Shown: positions 1 through 8,822, counted from the first letter of the stretch. The stretch is DNA of 10,523 nucleotides from Akkermansia muciniphila (GCA_945872195.1 CAMBZO010000051.1:1-10523); one strand, 5' to 3'. Notes: generated by a model from the sequence alone, not told the origin. Program-made: numbers and translations.

Positions 1-87
1 GCAATGAGGTGCATGGCGGGAGTGGACGGCGGCGCGGCGCGAAACATTCTCGCCAAGGAGCAGGCCTTGGCCAAGCCACCTCGCTAG
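1..87 (+). CDS. Possible C-terminal tail of an upstream gene (partial)
   Basis: The first reading frame is open from the window edge to a TAG at 85-87, giving 28 codons rich in Ala, Gly, Lys and Arg (ending AKPPR). About four fifths of the codons end in G or C, which matches the real genes here and exceeds the frame I checked on the opposite strand. No family is recognisable in so short a piece. Its stop lies 51 bases before the ATG at 139, so it could be the preceding gene on the same strand. It may also be chance in GC-rich DNA. Confidence 0.2.
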   Translation, partial: AMRCMAGVDGGAARNILAKEQALAKPPR

Positions 88-138
88 GGCGGAGAACAAT
101 TCGTTGCCTTCCCGATTCGATTGAACATCATCCCACTC

Positions 139-1488
139 ATGAATCAGACCGTCTCGACTGACGACTTGAACCGCCGCGCGTTTGTGCAGCGCAGCTCCTT
201 CGCCGCCATGCTGGCCACGCTCGGTGCCGTGGAGTTGCGCGCGCAAGCGCAAGCGCCTGCGGAGAAGAAAGCCGCCTTCACCGTGAACGTCGCCGTCATC
301 GGCCTCGGGCCATGGGGACGCGAGATCGTCAACGCGCTCGGGCGCACGAAGGAGGCCAAGCTCGTCGCCATCTGCGACACCTATCCCGCGATGCTCAAGC
401 GTTCGGCGGACAATGCTCCGGGTGCGGCGCAGGAGAGCGATTACAAGAAGGTGCTCGCGAACAAAGACGTGCAGGCCGTGGTCATCGCCACGCCCACGCA
501 CCAGCACAAGCAGCTCGTCACCGAGGCGCTCGCCGCCGGGAAGCACGTCTATTGCGAAGCCCCGCTCGCCCACACGGTCGAGGACGCGCGGGCGATTGCG
601 CAGGCGGCGAAGAACACGCCCACGGCGGTCTTCCAGGCCGGGCTACAATTACGCTCCGACACGCAGCGGCATTTCCTCATGCAGTTCATCCGCTCCGGCG
701 CGCTGGGCAAAAATATCTTCGCCCGCGCGCAGTGGCACAAGAAGCAGAGCTGGCGCAAGGCCTCGCCGAATCCCGACCGCGAGCGCGAAATCAACTGGCA
801 CCTCCGCGCCGAACAGAGCGCCGGACTCGTCGGCGAAATCGGCATCCATCAGGTGGACAACAACTCGTGGTTCCTCAAGGACCAGCCCGTCGCCGTCACC
901 GGCTTCGGCGGCATTCTGCACTGGACCGACGGGCGCACGGTGGCCGACACCGCGCAGTGCGTCTTCGAGTATGGGCAGGGCGTGAACTTCAGCTACGACA
1001 TCTCGCTGGCGAACTCCTTCGATTCCGATTACGAGATGATTTACGGGACCGAGGCGGCGGTGCTGATGCGCGGCGCGAAGGCGTGGATGTTCAAGGAGTC
1101 CGACGCGCCGCTGCTGGGCTGGGAGGTCTACGCGCGCAAGGACAACTTCCAAAAGGAGACGGGCATCGCGCTCGTGGCCAACGCCACCAAGCTCGCCGCG
1201 CAGGGCGATCAGGCGGAGGAAACCTCGCCGGTCAACACGTCGCTCTTGTCTGCGCTGGAGGCTTTCCTGACGAATGCGAACGAAGTCACTACCGCAGTCG
1301 AAGACTTCAAAGCCACCTTCGGCGACGCCGACAAGGCCGCGCTCACGAAGCACCTCGTCACCGTCCCGCGTCAGCCGGCAGCCACCGCCCAAGACGGCTT
1401 CGAGGCCACGGTGAGCGTGCTTAAGGCCAGCGAGGCCGTCGCGAAGAAGACCCGCATCGTCTTCGCGAAAGAGTGGTTTCAGGTCTGA
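139..1488 (+). CDS. Tat-exported Gfo/Idh/MocA family protein with an altered EKP motif
   Basis: A 449-residue protein of the NAD(P)-dependent glucose-fructose oxidoreductase/inositol dehydrogenase/MocA family, which interconverts alcohol and keto groups on sugars. A Tat signal (NRRAFVQ, residues 11-17) precedes an Ala-rich hydrophobic stretch ending near 38, so the protein should be exported folded with its cofactor. The Rossmann nucleotide-binding loop is GLGPWG at 55-60, with D80 closing the next strand. ATPTHQH (117-123) is the usual nucleotide-contact loop. The catalytic-motif position reads CEAP (139-142), so the Lys of the family's EKP is Ala. GEIGIHQVD (232-240) matches the conserved His region of the C-terminal domain. 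An in-frame TTG at 121 would add six residues; I chose the ATG at 139 because it puts the RR motif at a normal distance. Neither start has a clear Shine-Dalgarno sequence. Family certain; substrate and catalytic activity unknown. Confidence 0.9.
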   Translation: MNQTVSTDDLNRRAFVQRSSFAAMLATLGAVELRAQAQAPAEKKAAFTVNVAVIGLGPWGREIVNALGRTKEAKLVAICDTYPAMLKRSADNAPGAAQESDYKKVLANKDVQAVVIATPTHQHKQLVTEALAAGKHVYCEAPLAHTVEDARAIAQAAKNTPTAVFQAGLQLRSDTQRHFLMQFIRSGALGKNIFARAQWHKKQSWRKASPNPDREREINWHLRAEQSAGLVGEIGIHQVDNNSWFLKDQPVAVTGFGGILHWTDGRTVADTAQCVFEYGQGVNFSYDISLANSFDSDYEMIYGTEAAVLMRGAKAWMFKESDAPLLGWEVYARKDNFQKETGIALVANATKLAAQGDQAEETSPVNTSLLSALEAFLTNANEVTTAVEDFKATFGDADKAALTKHLVTVPRQPAATAQDGFEATVSVLKASEAVAKKTRIVFAKEWFQV

Positions 1489-1504
1489 GCGCTGCTGACT
1501 GCCC

Positions 1505-1527
1505 GGCCGCTGCCGTTCGTAGTGGCC
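1505..1527 (+). terminator. Weak hairpin between convergent genes
   Basis: GGCCGCT (1505-1511) can pair with AGTGGCC (1521-1527) through one G.U pair across a 9-base loop, 17 bases after the stop at 1488. The G.U becomes an A.C mismatch on the opposite strand, so the + direction is favoured. No T-tract follows, only GCTTAATCC, so termination is uncertain. It lies in the 49-base gap between two genes that end toward each other. Confidence 0.22.
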
Positions 1528-1537
1528 GCTTAATCCG

Positions 1538-2992
1538 TCACGGCTTCTCAGGGACAGGCGATCGCCGCCAGTCAAACCACCGCCACTTCGCGCCGCCTTC
1601 ATCGCGGTCGCGCTTGGCGATGCCGAAGAGGAACGAGGCGTGGGAGTTGGTCGGGCTGTTGTCGAGACGGAGGAGGTTCCAGAGGATGGAATGGCTTTCC
1701 GCGCCGGTGCGAAGGTTCTTGTCGTAGCGGAAGACGGACCACACGGGCGACCAGTTGCGTTCGATGGACTTGTTGTTCGGGATGAGCGGCTCGAGCGGGG
1801 CGAACAACTGAAAGCGCTCGCGCCCGTCGAGTTCCTTCCGCGCGGTGAAGATGGGCCACAGGTCGGTGCGGGTCTTGGCTTCGCCGGTCACGGTGTTTTT
1901 CTCGGAGAGGTCGCTGTAGAGGAAGATCAGGAAGCGGGTGCGCTCGCGGTCGAGCGGCTCGGCTTGGGCGCGGTTGTATTTGTAGAGCGGCCAGAGGAGG
2001 AAGTCGCTGGTGAGAATGGCGTTGGTGGAGTGGCTGTAGAAGGGCCAGACGCGGTTCATGTGCTTGCCCTCGCCGCGTGCGAAGGCGACGAGCGGCCAGG
2101 GCGCGCCCCACTCCTGATACTTCTTCTCGCGGTCGTCAGTGAACGTGAAGAACGGCCAGAGGTAGGTGGAGGAGTCGCGTTGCGGGGAGCGGTAGTGGCT
2201 GTAGAGCGGGAGCAAGGCGTGCTGATGGACGGGGTTGGTGGTGCCGACGCCGCTGTGGCTGTTGAGGAAGAACGGCCAGCCGATGAAGAGCCGGTCGTGG
2301 CCGGGCGTGAGCTGTTCGAGGCCAAGGTAGTTCGTGCTGGTGAAGGGGTCGCGGTGCTCGTGGCCCATGAGCGGCCAGAACTGCCAACCGTCGAGTTGCG
2401 TGCCGTGGCGGAGGTGGAGGAAGGGGAAGGCGAAGTTTTCCGTGACCACGTCCTTCTTCACCGTCCGTGAGTAGAGCGGGAAGAGGCGGAACGTGATTTC
2501 ATCGCGGAGGAGACGATCCTTGAGCGTGCCCCAGAAGGGCAGGAGCGCGGTGTAGTTTTGAGAAGGGTCAGCGGCGCGCCGCTGGAAGTAGAACGGGAAG
2601 AGGGTGAACCTGTCGGAGCGTTTTTCATCCTGCGTCTGGCCGCCGGAGAAGTTGAGGACTTGGAAGAGGTGCCAGCGATACTCCGCGCCGAAGCGGTCGT
2701 AGGAGAGAAAAGGGTAAAGGATGTCGTATTCCTCCATCTCGACGTCGGGTCTCACCGTGCGCGACCAGAAGGGCGGGACGGCCCAGGTGGTCTGACCTTC
2801 GGAAACTTCCTTGTAGTAAAGCGGCCCGAGCCATTCCTCGCGCGTGCCGGGGGACAGCGTCAGGGAGAACTCATGCGCGAACGGGCCAGCGGCCCACTCG
2901 GCCCCGACAAGCCAGCCGCCACCCACAGGCATCAAACACAGGAGGAAAGCCAGACGGATGCGTTCCAAGAAATTGGCGGTGCGATGAACCAC
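1538..2992 (-). CDS. Exported W/F-P-[FL]-[YFW] repeat protein, unknown function
   Basis: A 484-residue protein that I do not recognise. Residues 9-31 look like a cleavable Sec signal: arginines at 11 and 13, a Leu-rich core, and a probable cut after VGA at 29-31. The mature part is built from a short motif, aromatic/Leu-Pro-Phe/Leu-aromatic, at residues 73, 93, 132, 151, 171, 189, 206, 239, 261, 279, 299, 316, 334 and 379 (for example FPFY, FPLY, WPFF, WPLY). Spacing is mostly 17-22 residues, and the longer gaps are near multiples of that. Charged turns separate the motifs. Such periodic aromatic strands suggest a beta-rich, possibly outer-membrane or surface structure; this is inference. The protein is rich in Trp, Tyr, Phe and Arg. 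The ATG at 2992 begins only about 3 bases after the predicted transcription start, so a TTG at 2968 (codon 9) is a possible alternative start that would still keep the signal. Confidence 0.8.
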   Translation of the reverse strand: MVHRTANFLERIRLAFLLCLMPVGGGWLVGAEWAAGPFAHEFSLTLSPGTREEWLGPLYYKEVSEGQTTWAVPPFWSRTVRPDVEMEEYDILYPFLSYDRFGAEYRWHLFQVLNFSGGQTQDEKRSDRFTLFPFYFQRRAADPSQNYTALLPFWGTLKDRLLRDEITFRLFPLYSRTVKKDVVTENFAFPFLHLRHGTQLDGWQFWPLMGHEHRDPFTSTNYLGLEQLTPGHDRLFIGWPFFLNSHSGVGTTNPVHQHALLPLYSHYRSPQRDSSTYLWPFFTFTDDREKKYQEWGAPWPLVAFARGEGKHMNRVWPFYSHSTNAILTSDFLLWPLYKYNRAQAEPLDRERTRFLIFLYSDLSEKNTVTGEAKTRTDLWPIFTARKELDGRERFQLFAPLEPLIPNNKSIERNWSPVWSVFRYDKNLRTGAESHSILWNLLRLDNSPTNSHASFLFGIAKRDRDEGGAKWRWFDWRRSPVPEKP

Positions 2993-3001
2993 GCGAGCAG
3001 G

Positions 3002-3029
3002 ATGGTAGAAGAGCAGGGTTTTGGGTCAA
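3002..3029 (-). promoter_or_regulatory. Candidate sigma-70 promoter for the repeat-protein gene
   Basis: On the minus strand, TTGACC (3029-3024, five of six consensus bases) is followed after 16 bases by TACCAT (3007-3002, four of six). The predicted transcription start, near 2995, falls about three bases before the ATG at 2992. That implies a leaderless or nearly leaderless message, or a start further downstream. No Shine-Dalgarno sequence is present for either start. Confidence 0.35.
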
Positions 3030-3083
3030 GTTTCGCCGCCGCAGACCTTCACGCGGCGGGTGGGGCATAGGGATTCTGCTTAA

Positions 3084-3111
3084 TTGACATTCATGCACTG
3101 GCCACTAGGCT
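3084..3111 (+). promoter_or_regulatory. Candidate sigma-70 promoter for a small RNA
   Basis: A perfect -35 TTGACA (3084-3089) is followed after 16 bases by TAGGCT (3106-3111), which keeps the key T, A and final T of the -10 box. It points into a gap with no + strand gene but with a + oriented terminator about 80 bases downstream. Transcription would start near 3118. It lies back-to-back with the minus-strand promoter at 3002-3029; a GC-rich inverted repeat (3036-3042 with 3053-3059) sits between them. Confidence 0.45.
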
Positions 3112-3117
3112 TGTGTT

Positions 3118-3198
3118 AGTTAGTTGAGGTTCCAATTGTTCCCGGGTCCTCAAGCCCAGTGGCGGGCGTGCATTCCCGTCACTGGGCTTTTTCTTTTC
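3118..3198 (+). ncRNA. Candidate small RNA, about 75-80 nt, two hairpins
   Basis: Between a consensus-like promoter and a strong intrinsic terminator there is room for a transcript from about 3118 to about 3195. Its 5' part can fold: TTGAGG (3124-3129) pairs perfectly with CCTCAA (3148-3153), with an inner TCC/GGG extension (3131-3133 with 3144-3146) after one mismatch and a 10-base loop. Its 3' part is the terminator hairpin. The two stems share bases 3152-3153, so they may compete at the junction. I see no start codon followed by a useful reading frame in this interval, so a coding role is unlikely. The 3' end is antisense to the last codons of the exporter gene that ends at 3179. No known RNA family is recognised. 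The call rests on the promoter-terminator pairing and has no homology support. Confidence 0.42.
3152..3198 (+). terminator. Strong intrinsic terminator pointing rightward
   Basis: A 15-base-pair stem (3152-3166 with 3175-3189) contains one G.U pair (3162 with 3179) and closes an 8-base loop (3167-3174). It is followed by a T-rich tract (3188-3197, interrupted by C at 3193). The T-tract lies only on the + side. On the minus strand the G.U becomes an A.C mismatch and the flank after the stem has no U-run. It therefore best terminates + strand transcription, although no + strand protein gene ends here. The stem also contains the stop codon (3179-3181) of the minus-strand exporter gene, so some two-way function is possible. 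The T-tract coincides with Lys codons near the exporter's C-terminus, which is the main caveat. Confidence 0.65.
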
Positions 3199-5899
3199 TC
3201 CAGCCGAGTTTCAGTAGCAGTTGCAACACCGCCGGGAGGAATGTCAGCGCCGCAATCATGCAGGTCGCCGTGCCGACCGCCATCACGTAGCCGAGGCTCT
3301 CGATGCCCTGGTGCTTGGCGAGGATGAGGCTGCCGAACCCCGCGATGGTCGTCAGGCCGGACACGAGCACTGCCAGCCCGGTGCTGCGAGCGAGGATAGA
3401 CGGGTTCTTCTCCTCGGCGAACCGGTTGAGGATGTGAATGCCGTTGGTCACACCGATGCCCACGACCAGCGGTAGCGTCATGATGTTCGCCGGGTTGAAG
3501 GGGATGCCCATCCAGCCCATGAAGCCCACCATCCACACCGTCCCGATCGCCACCGGCAACAGCGCCAGCACCACGCACACGAGCGAGCGAAAGTGAAGGA
3601 ACACCATCAGCGCGATGGCCGCCGTCGCATACCACGCGGCCTCGATGTAGCTGTCCTTGAGCAACGTGGTGTATTCGAGGAGTTGCACGGGCGTGCCGGT
3701 CACGTTCGGGTCCACGGTGCGCAGTTCCTGCACGAAGGCCTCCTGCGGCTCGCGCTGCCACACGTCGCCCTTGGGAAAGACTTGGAGCAAATACTTCCCG
3801 GTCATGCCGATGAAGCGGTTGCGCAGCGGCGTGGGCAAGTCCTCCGCCCGCAGCGCGCTGGCCTGCTGGCTCGCAAGCGCGGTGAAGGTGTCCTGCAAAT
3901 CGTCGAGCAACGCCTGTTGGTAAAACGCCGTCTGCTGAGCCGCCTGCGCCGGGGACGCAGCTACCAGCGCGTTGCGCCAAGCCTGCACGGCGTCCTTCAA
4001 CGAGCGGAACTGCTGCGCCAGCTTCGCGTCGCCTTCCTTCCGCACCATGTCCTCCGCGAGGCCGACGAAGCCTTGGAACGAGAAGAGCACTTGGAGCAAC
4101 TCCGGCACGTTCGTCGGCTGCATATCGCGCGGCGCGAACTTCACCGTGCTCGCGTCCGCCTTCACCTGCCGGATGAGCGCGAGCTTGGGCGTCGCGTCCT
4201 CGGCGAGGAACTGGCTCATGGACCGCACATTCGCGACCGTCGTGAGGTTCGTGAGCTGGTGCTCCAGTTGCGCCGCCTGCTGCAAGTTCGTCGCCACCAC
4301 CGCGCCAAACAGCACGGAGTTCGAGGCCGTGTTGATGAGCTTCTTCTCGAAGACCACCGCCGGCAAACCCGCCGACTGCATGTTCAGCAGGTTGTAGTCG
4401 AAGTGAACCTTGTCGAACCTCGCCACGCTCAGGACGCACAGCACCGCCGTCACCACCAGCACGGTGATGGGGCGGTTCAGCCAGATGCGCTCGAACTGCG
4501 CGCGGCGGTCCACCGGCGGCGCGATGTGGTCGATGACGTTCTGCTTCCCGCGCAGCAGCAGCACCGGCAGCAGCGTCATCATCGGCGCGAGGCAGACGAG
4601 CAGGCCGCCGCCCGCGATGATGCCCATCTCCTGGATGCCCTTGAAGTTCGTGATGCCCATCGCGAAGAACGCCGCCGCCGTCGTGGCCGCACCGGTGAAG
4701 ATGCCTTGCCCCGTGTTGACCATCGCCAGCGTGATAGCCTCGCGCTCGGTCTTGCCCAGTCGGAGTTCCTCTTCGAACCGCGCCACGAGGTGCGCGCCGA
4801 AATCAATCGCCAGCCCAATCAGCATCGGCGCGAAGGTGATGGTCAGAATGTTCAAGTGCCCGACCGTCAGCGTGGTGTAGCCCATCGTGTAAACCAGCCC
4901 GACCACCAGCACCGCGTTGGCCTTGAGCGGTCGGCCCGACTCCGCGTAGCCGTAGATGAAGATGAACAACACCAGCACCAGCGACACGAGGGTCGCGAGC
5001 GTCGAGTCGTATTGCGATTGCGCCATCTCGTCGAACTCCAGCACCGGCTCGCCCGTGACGCCCACGCTCACGCCGGGCACCTCGCGCTTCGTCGCCTCCA
5101 CCAGCACGCGCAGCCGTTCCACCGCAGCGCCGTTCAAGTCCTCGTGCTTCGCGTGCGCGGTGACGAGATACATCTGTCCGCCGCCGAAGGTGATATACAT
5201 CTCGCGCTCCGCCTCCGGCCCGCCGCCGAAGAGCGCGCTCACGCCGGGCGACGGCGCCTTTCCCGGCCGGTGCAAGCTCTCCCGAGCCTCGCCCACGATG
5301 CGCTCCAGCGCCGGCAGCGCGCCGAGCATGGATTCGTTCTCCGCGTTCGTCGCCTGCTTCGCCGTGAGGAACTGCTTGTTCAGGATGGTGAACAGCGAGA
5401 CGAGGTTGGTCGCCTGCGAGAAGTTTTGGATGAACGGCTGGTAGTCCTTCACCTTCTTCGACAACTCCACGAGGTCGGCCTGTGGCACGAAGAGCAGCGC
5501 CTTGGTGCCCATCAGCTTGAGGTCGCCCTTGTAGAAAACATCCGTGAACAGGTTCGTCTCCGCCTCGAGTTTCGCGCCGAGCCGCTCGACGAACTGCCGG
5601 TTCTTGTCCTGCCGATCGCTCTCGACGATGACCACGAGGTCGTCTTGGCCGGGGAACTCCTGCTTAAACTCGAGGAAGTTCTGGTGATACTTCTTGTCCG
5701 AGCCGACGAGGTCGTTGCGGCTGGTGCTGAACTTCAGCCCGTGGAACGTGTAGAACAGGCAGACCACGAACAGCAGCACCTGCGGATAGAAGAACGCGCG
5801 CGGGTGCAAATACACCGCGTCCGCCAGCCGGGTGAGGAGGCGTTGGACGAAGGAGGTCTTGTCAGTTGAAGTGCTCAACGAAAACTTGGTGGCGAACAT
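3179..5899 (-). CDS. RND/MMPL-superfamily exporter (HpnN-like architecture)
   Basis: A 906-residue inner-membrane protein with the duplicated RND layout: one membrane segment (about 33-53), a large periplasmic loop, five or six segments (about 300-450), then a second copy with a segment at about 476-494, a second loop, and five segments at about 755-897. The length and lack of a longer periplasmic domain fit the MMPL/HpnN-type lipid exporters (about 850-900 residues) better than AcrB-type drug pumps (about 1,050). Such proteins use the proton gradient to move hydrophobic molecules such as hopanoids or other lipids. Repeat 1 has the expected motif GLAIDFGAH with D366 in the fourth segment. The matching motif of repeat 2 is GIGVTNGIH, with T818 at the usual Asp position. 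ATG 5899 is the only sensible start. No hopanoid genes adjoin it, so the substrate is unknown. Confidence 0.88.
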   Translation of the reverse strand: MFATKFSLSTSTDKTSFVQRLLTRLADAVYLHPRAFFYPQVLLFVVCLFYTFHGLKFSTSRNDLVGSDKKYHQNFLEFKQEFPGQDDLVVIVESDRQDKNRQFVERLGAKLEAETNLFTDVFYKGDLKLMGTKALLFVPQADLVELSKKVKDYQPFIQNFSQATNLVSLFTILNKQFLTAKQATNAENESMLGALPALERIVGEARESLHRPGKAPSPGVSALFGGGPEAEREMYITFGGGQMYLVTAHAKHEDLNGAAVERLRVLVEATKREVPGVSVGVTGEPVLEFDEMAQSQYDSTLATLVSLVLVLFIFIYGYAESGRPLKANAVLVVGLVYTMGYTTLTVGHLNILTITFAPMLIGLAIDFGAHLVARFEEELRLGKTEREAITLAMVNTGQGIFTGAATTAAAFFAMGITNFKGIQEMGIIAGGGLLVCLAPMMTLLPVLLLRGKQNVIDHIAPPVDRRAQFERIWLNRPITVLVVTAVLCVLSVARFDKVHFDYNLLNMQSAGLPAVVFEKKLINTASNSVLFGAVVATNLQQAAQLEHQLTNLTTVANVRSMSQFLAEDATPKLALIRQVKADASTVKFAPRDMQPTNVPELLQVLFSFQGFVGLAEDMVRKEGDAKLAQQFRSLKDAVQAWRNALVAASPAQAAQQTAFYQQALLDDLQDTFTALASQQASALRAEDLPTPLRNRFIGMTGKYLLQVFPKGDVWQREPQEAFVQELRTVDPNVTGTPVQLLEYTTLLKDSYIEAAWYATAAIALMVFLHFRSLVCVVLALLPVAIGTVWMVGFMGWMGIPFNPANIMTLPLVVGIGVTNGIHILNRFAEEKNPSILARSTGLAVLVSGLTTIAGFGSLILAKHQGIESLGYVMAVGTATCMIAALTFLPAVLQLLLKLGWRKEKAQ

Positions 5900-6032
5900 A
5901 CAGAGGGGACCGTGGGTTCAGGAAGCGCGAACACGACAAGCAGTCGCAGAAACACCGTCCCGAAAATTCCCCTTTCCCGCCGACAGCAGGTTGTTAGCTT
6001 CAGCCGTCACCGCCACTTAACTCGTTCACCTC

Positions 6033-7349
6033 ATGCCCACAATCACCCGCCGCACCTTCCTGCGTCACACCTCGCTCTCCGCGGCGACCGCCGCCTCGCT
6101 GCATCTTACCAGCGGCGTGCGTGCTCAAAGCCCGAACAGCAAGTTCACCATCGGCCTCATCGGCCCCGGTGGCATGGGCACCGGCCATCTCAAGACCCTC
6201 GTCAAGAACGACGCCGTGGACCTCGCCTACGTGTGCGATGTGGACCAGAACCGCTTGGCCGCCGCTGTTAAAAACGTCACCGACGCCGGGCGAAAAGCGC
6301 CCAAGGCCGTCGGCGACCTGCGCCGCATTCTTGAGGACAAATCCGTGGACGCCGTCTTCATCGCTATGCCGGATCACTGGCACGCGCCGGCCACCCTCCT
6401 GGCCTGCGACGCCGGCAAGCACGTGTATGTCGAGAAGCCCGGCTCGCACAATATCCGCGAAGGCCGGCTGATGATCGAGGCCGCGCGCCGCACCAAACGC
6501 GTCGTGCAAGTCGGCACCCAAACCCGCAGCTCCGCGCACATGGCGGAAGCGACGGCGAAGGTCCGCAGCGGGGCCATCGGCGACGTGCTGGCCTGCCGCG
6601 TCTGGAACAGCCAACTCCGCCGCAACATCGGCAAAGCCCAGCCGTCCGCGCCGCCCGCAACACTGGACTTCGACAATTGGATCGGACCCGCGCCGATGGT
6701 TCCTTACAAGTCCACGCTGCTCCACGGCATCTGGCGTTGGCAGTTCGCGTTCGGCAGCGGCGACATGGGCAACGACGGCGTGCATGACCTCGACGTGGGC
6801 CTGTGGGGCTTGAACGTTGGCTTCCAGCACCCGAGCCGCATCGCCGCGCTGGGTGGGAAGTATTTCTTCGATGACGACCAGCAGTTCCCCGACACGCAGA
6901 CGTGCATCTTCGAGTGGGATTTCGCCGGTGGAAAAAAGAAGCAGCTCATCTACGAGCAGCGCATCTGGGCGCCCTACAAGCAGGAGACCTACGAGAACGG
7001 AGACGCGTGGTATGGCACCAAGGGCTACATCATCGGCGGCAAGGAATCGGGCTGGCAGATGTTCGAAGCGAAGAACAAACCAGTCGAGTCCGGCAAAGGC
7101 TCACCCGACCTCCCCGCGCATCACGCCAACTTCCTCAACTGCATCAAGACCGGCGCGCGGCCGAACGCGGACGTGGAAATCCACCACTACTCCGCGTGCC
7201 TCTGCCACCTCGGCAACATCGCCACGCGGCTGGGCCGCACGCTGAACTTCGACTCGGTGAAGGAGCAGTTCATCGGCGACGCCGAGGCGAACGCGCTGGT
7301 CAGCCGCACGTATCGGAAGGAAGGCCACTGGGGCGTGCCGAAAGCGTAG
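6033..7349 (+). CDS. Tat-exported Gfo/Idh/MocA family oxidoreductase
   Basis: A 438-residue NAD(P)-dependent sugar or cyclitol oxidoreductase. The N-terminus carries a compact Tat signal: TRRTFLR (5-11), then an Ala/Ser/Leu stretch ending around VRAQ (29-32), so it is exported folded. The Rossmann loop is GPGGMG (44-49) after a beta strand (FTIGLI). MPDHWH (112-117) and VEKP (133-136) are the standard nucleotide and catalytic motifs, with K135 intact, unlike the protein at 139-1488. GDMGNDGVHDLD (243-254) is the C-terminal-domain substrate region with the conserved Asp and His pair. The C-terminus (PDLPAHHANFLNCIKTGARPNADVE, interrupted by no gap, about residues 360-384) is typical of the Verrucomicrobiota/Planctomycetota subfamily. 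It starts 133 bases from the divergent exporter start and ends 18 bases from the convergent regulator stop. No Shine-Dalgarno sequence precedes the ATG. Substrate unknown; a pyranose or uronic acid derivative is likely but unproven. Confidence 0.92.
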   Translation: MPTITRRTFLRHTSLSAATAASLHLTSGVRAQSPNSKFTIGLIGPGGMGTGHLKTLVKNDAVDLAYVCDVDQNRLAAAVKNVTDAGRKAPKAVGDLRRILEDKSVDAVFIAMPDHWHAPATLLACDAGKHVYVEKPGSHNIREGRLMIEAARRTKRVVQVGTQTRSSAHMAEATAKVRSGAIGDVLACRVWNSQLRRNIGKAQPSAPPATLDFDNWIGPAPMVPYKSTLLHGIWRWQFAFGSGDMGNDGVHDLDVGLWGLNVGFQHPSRIAALGGKYFFDDDQQFPDTQTCIFEWDFAGGKKKQLIYEQRIWAPYKQETYENGDAWYGTKGYIIGGKESGWQMFEAKNKPVESGKGSPDLPAHHANFLNCIKTGARPNADVEIHHYSACLCHLGNIATRLGRTLNFDSVKEQFIGDAEANALVSRTYRKEGHWGVPKA

Positions 7350-7367
7350 CGCGCGCGCCGGTCTGTG

Positions 7368-8822
<1,455 letters not shown>

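Noticed and set aside
121..138. TTG at 121 as the start of the first oxidoreductase
   Set aside because: It adds six residues of no evident use. The ATG at 139 gives a normal Tat signal, although neither start has a Shine-Dalgarno sequence.
649..1602. A 317-codon minus-strand open frame opposite the first oxidoreductase
   Set aside because: It has no recognisable domain, is Arg/Gly/Val-rich, and overlaps two real genes. The + strand frame carries clear family motifs.
3036..3059. Inverted repeat CCGCCGC/GCGGCGG between the divergent promoters
   Set aside because: A 7-base GC-only stem with a 10-base loop is common by chance in this composition. No T-tract follows, and it is not placed over a promoter box as a typical operator would be.
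3099..3114. Possible sigma-54 promoter (TGGCCAC followed by TTG)
   Set aside because: The -12 GC dinucleotide is missing at the required spacing from the GG: positions 3112-3113 read TG. The overlapping TTGACA promoter is a better reading.
3593..5869. A 758-codon open frame on the + strand, opposite the exporter
   Set aside because: Its product is a low-complexity run of Arg, His, Leu and Glu with no domain, signal or membrane pattern. It mirrors the codon bias of the clear RND gene on the minus strand.
5900..6032. Divergent gap between the exporter and the second oxidoreductase searched for promoters and operators
   Set aside because: The best boxes (TTGTTA and TTAACT on the + strand) are 20 bases apart, too far for a standard sigma-70 promoter, and no convincing dyad was seen.
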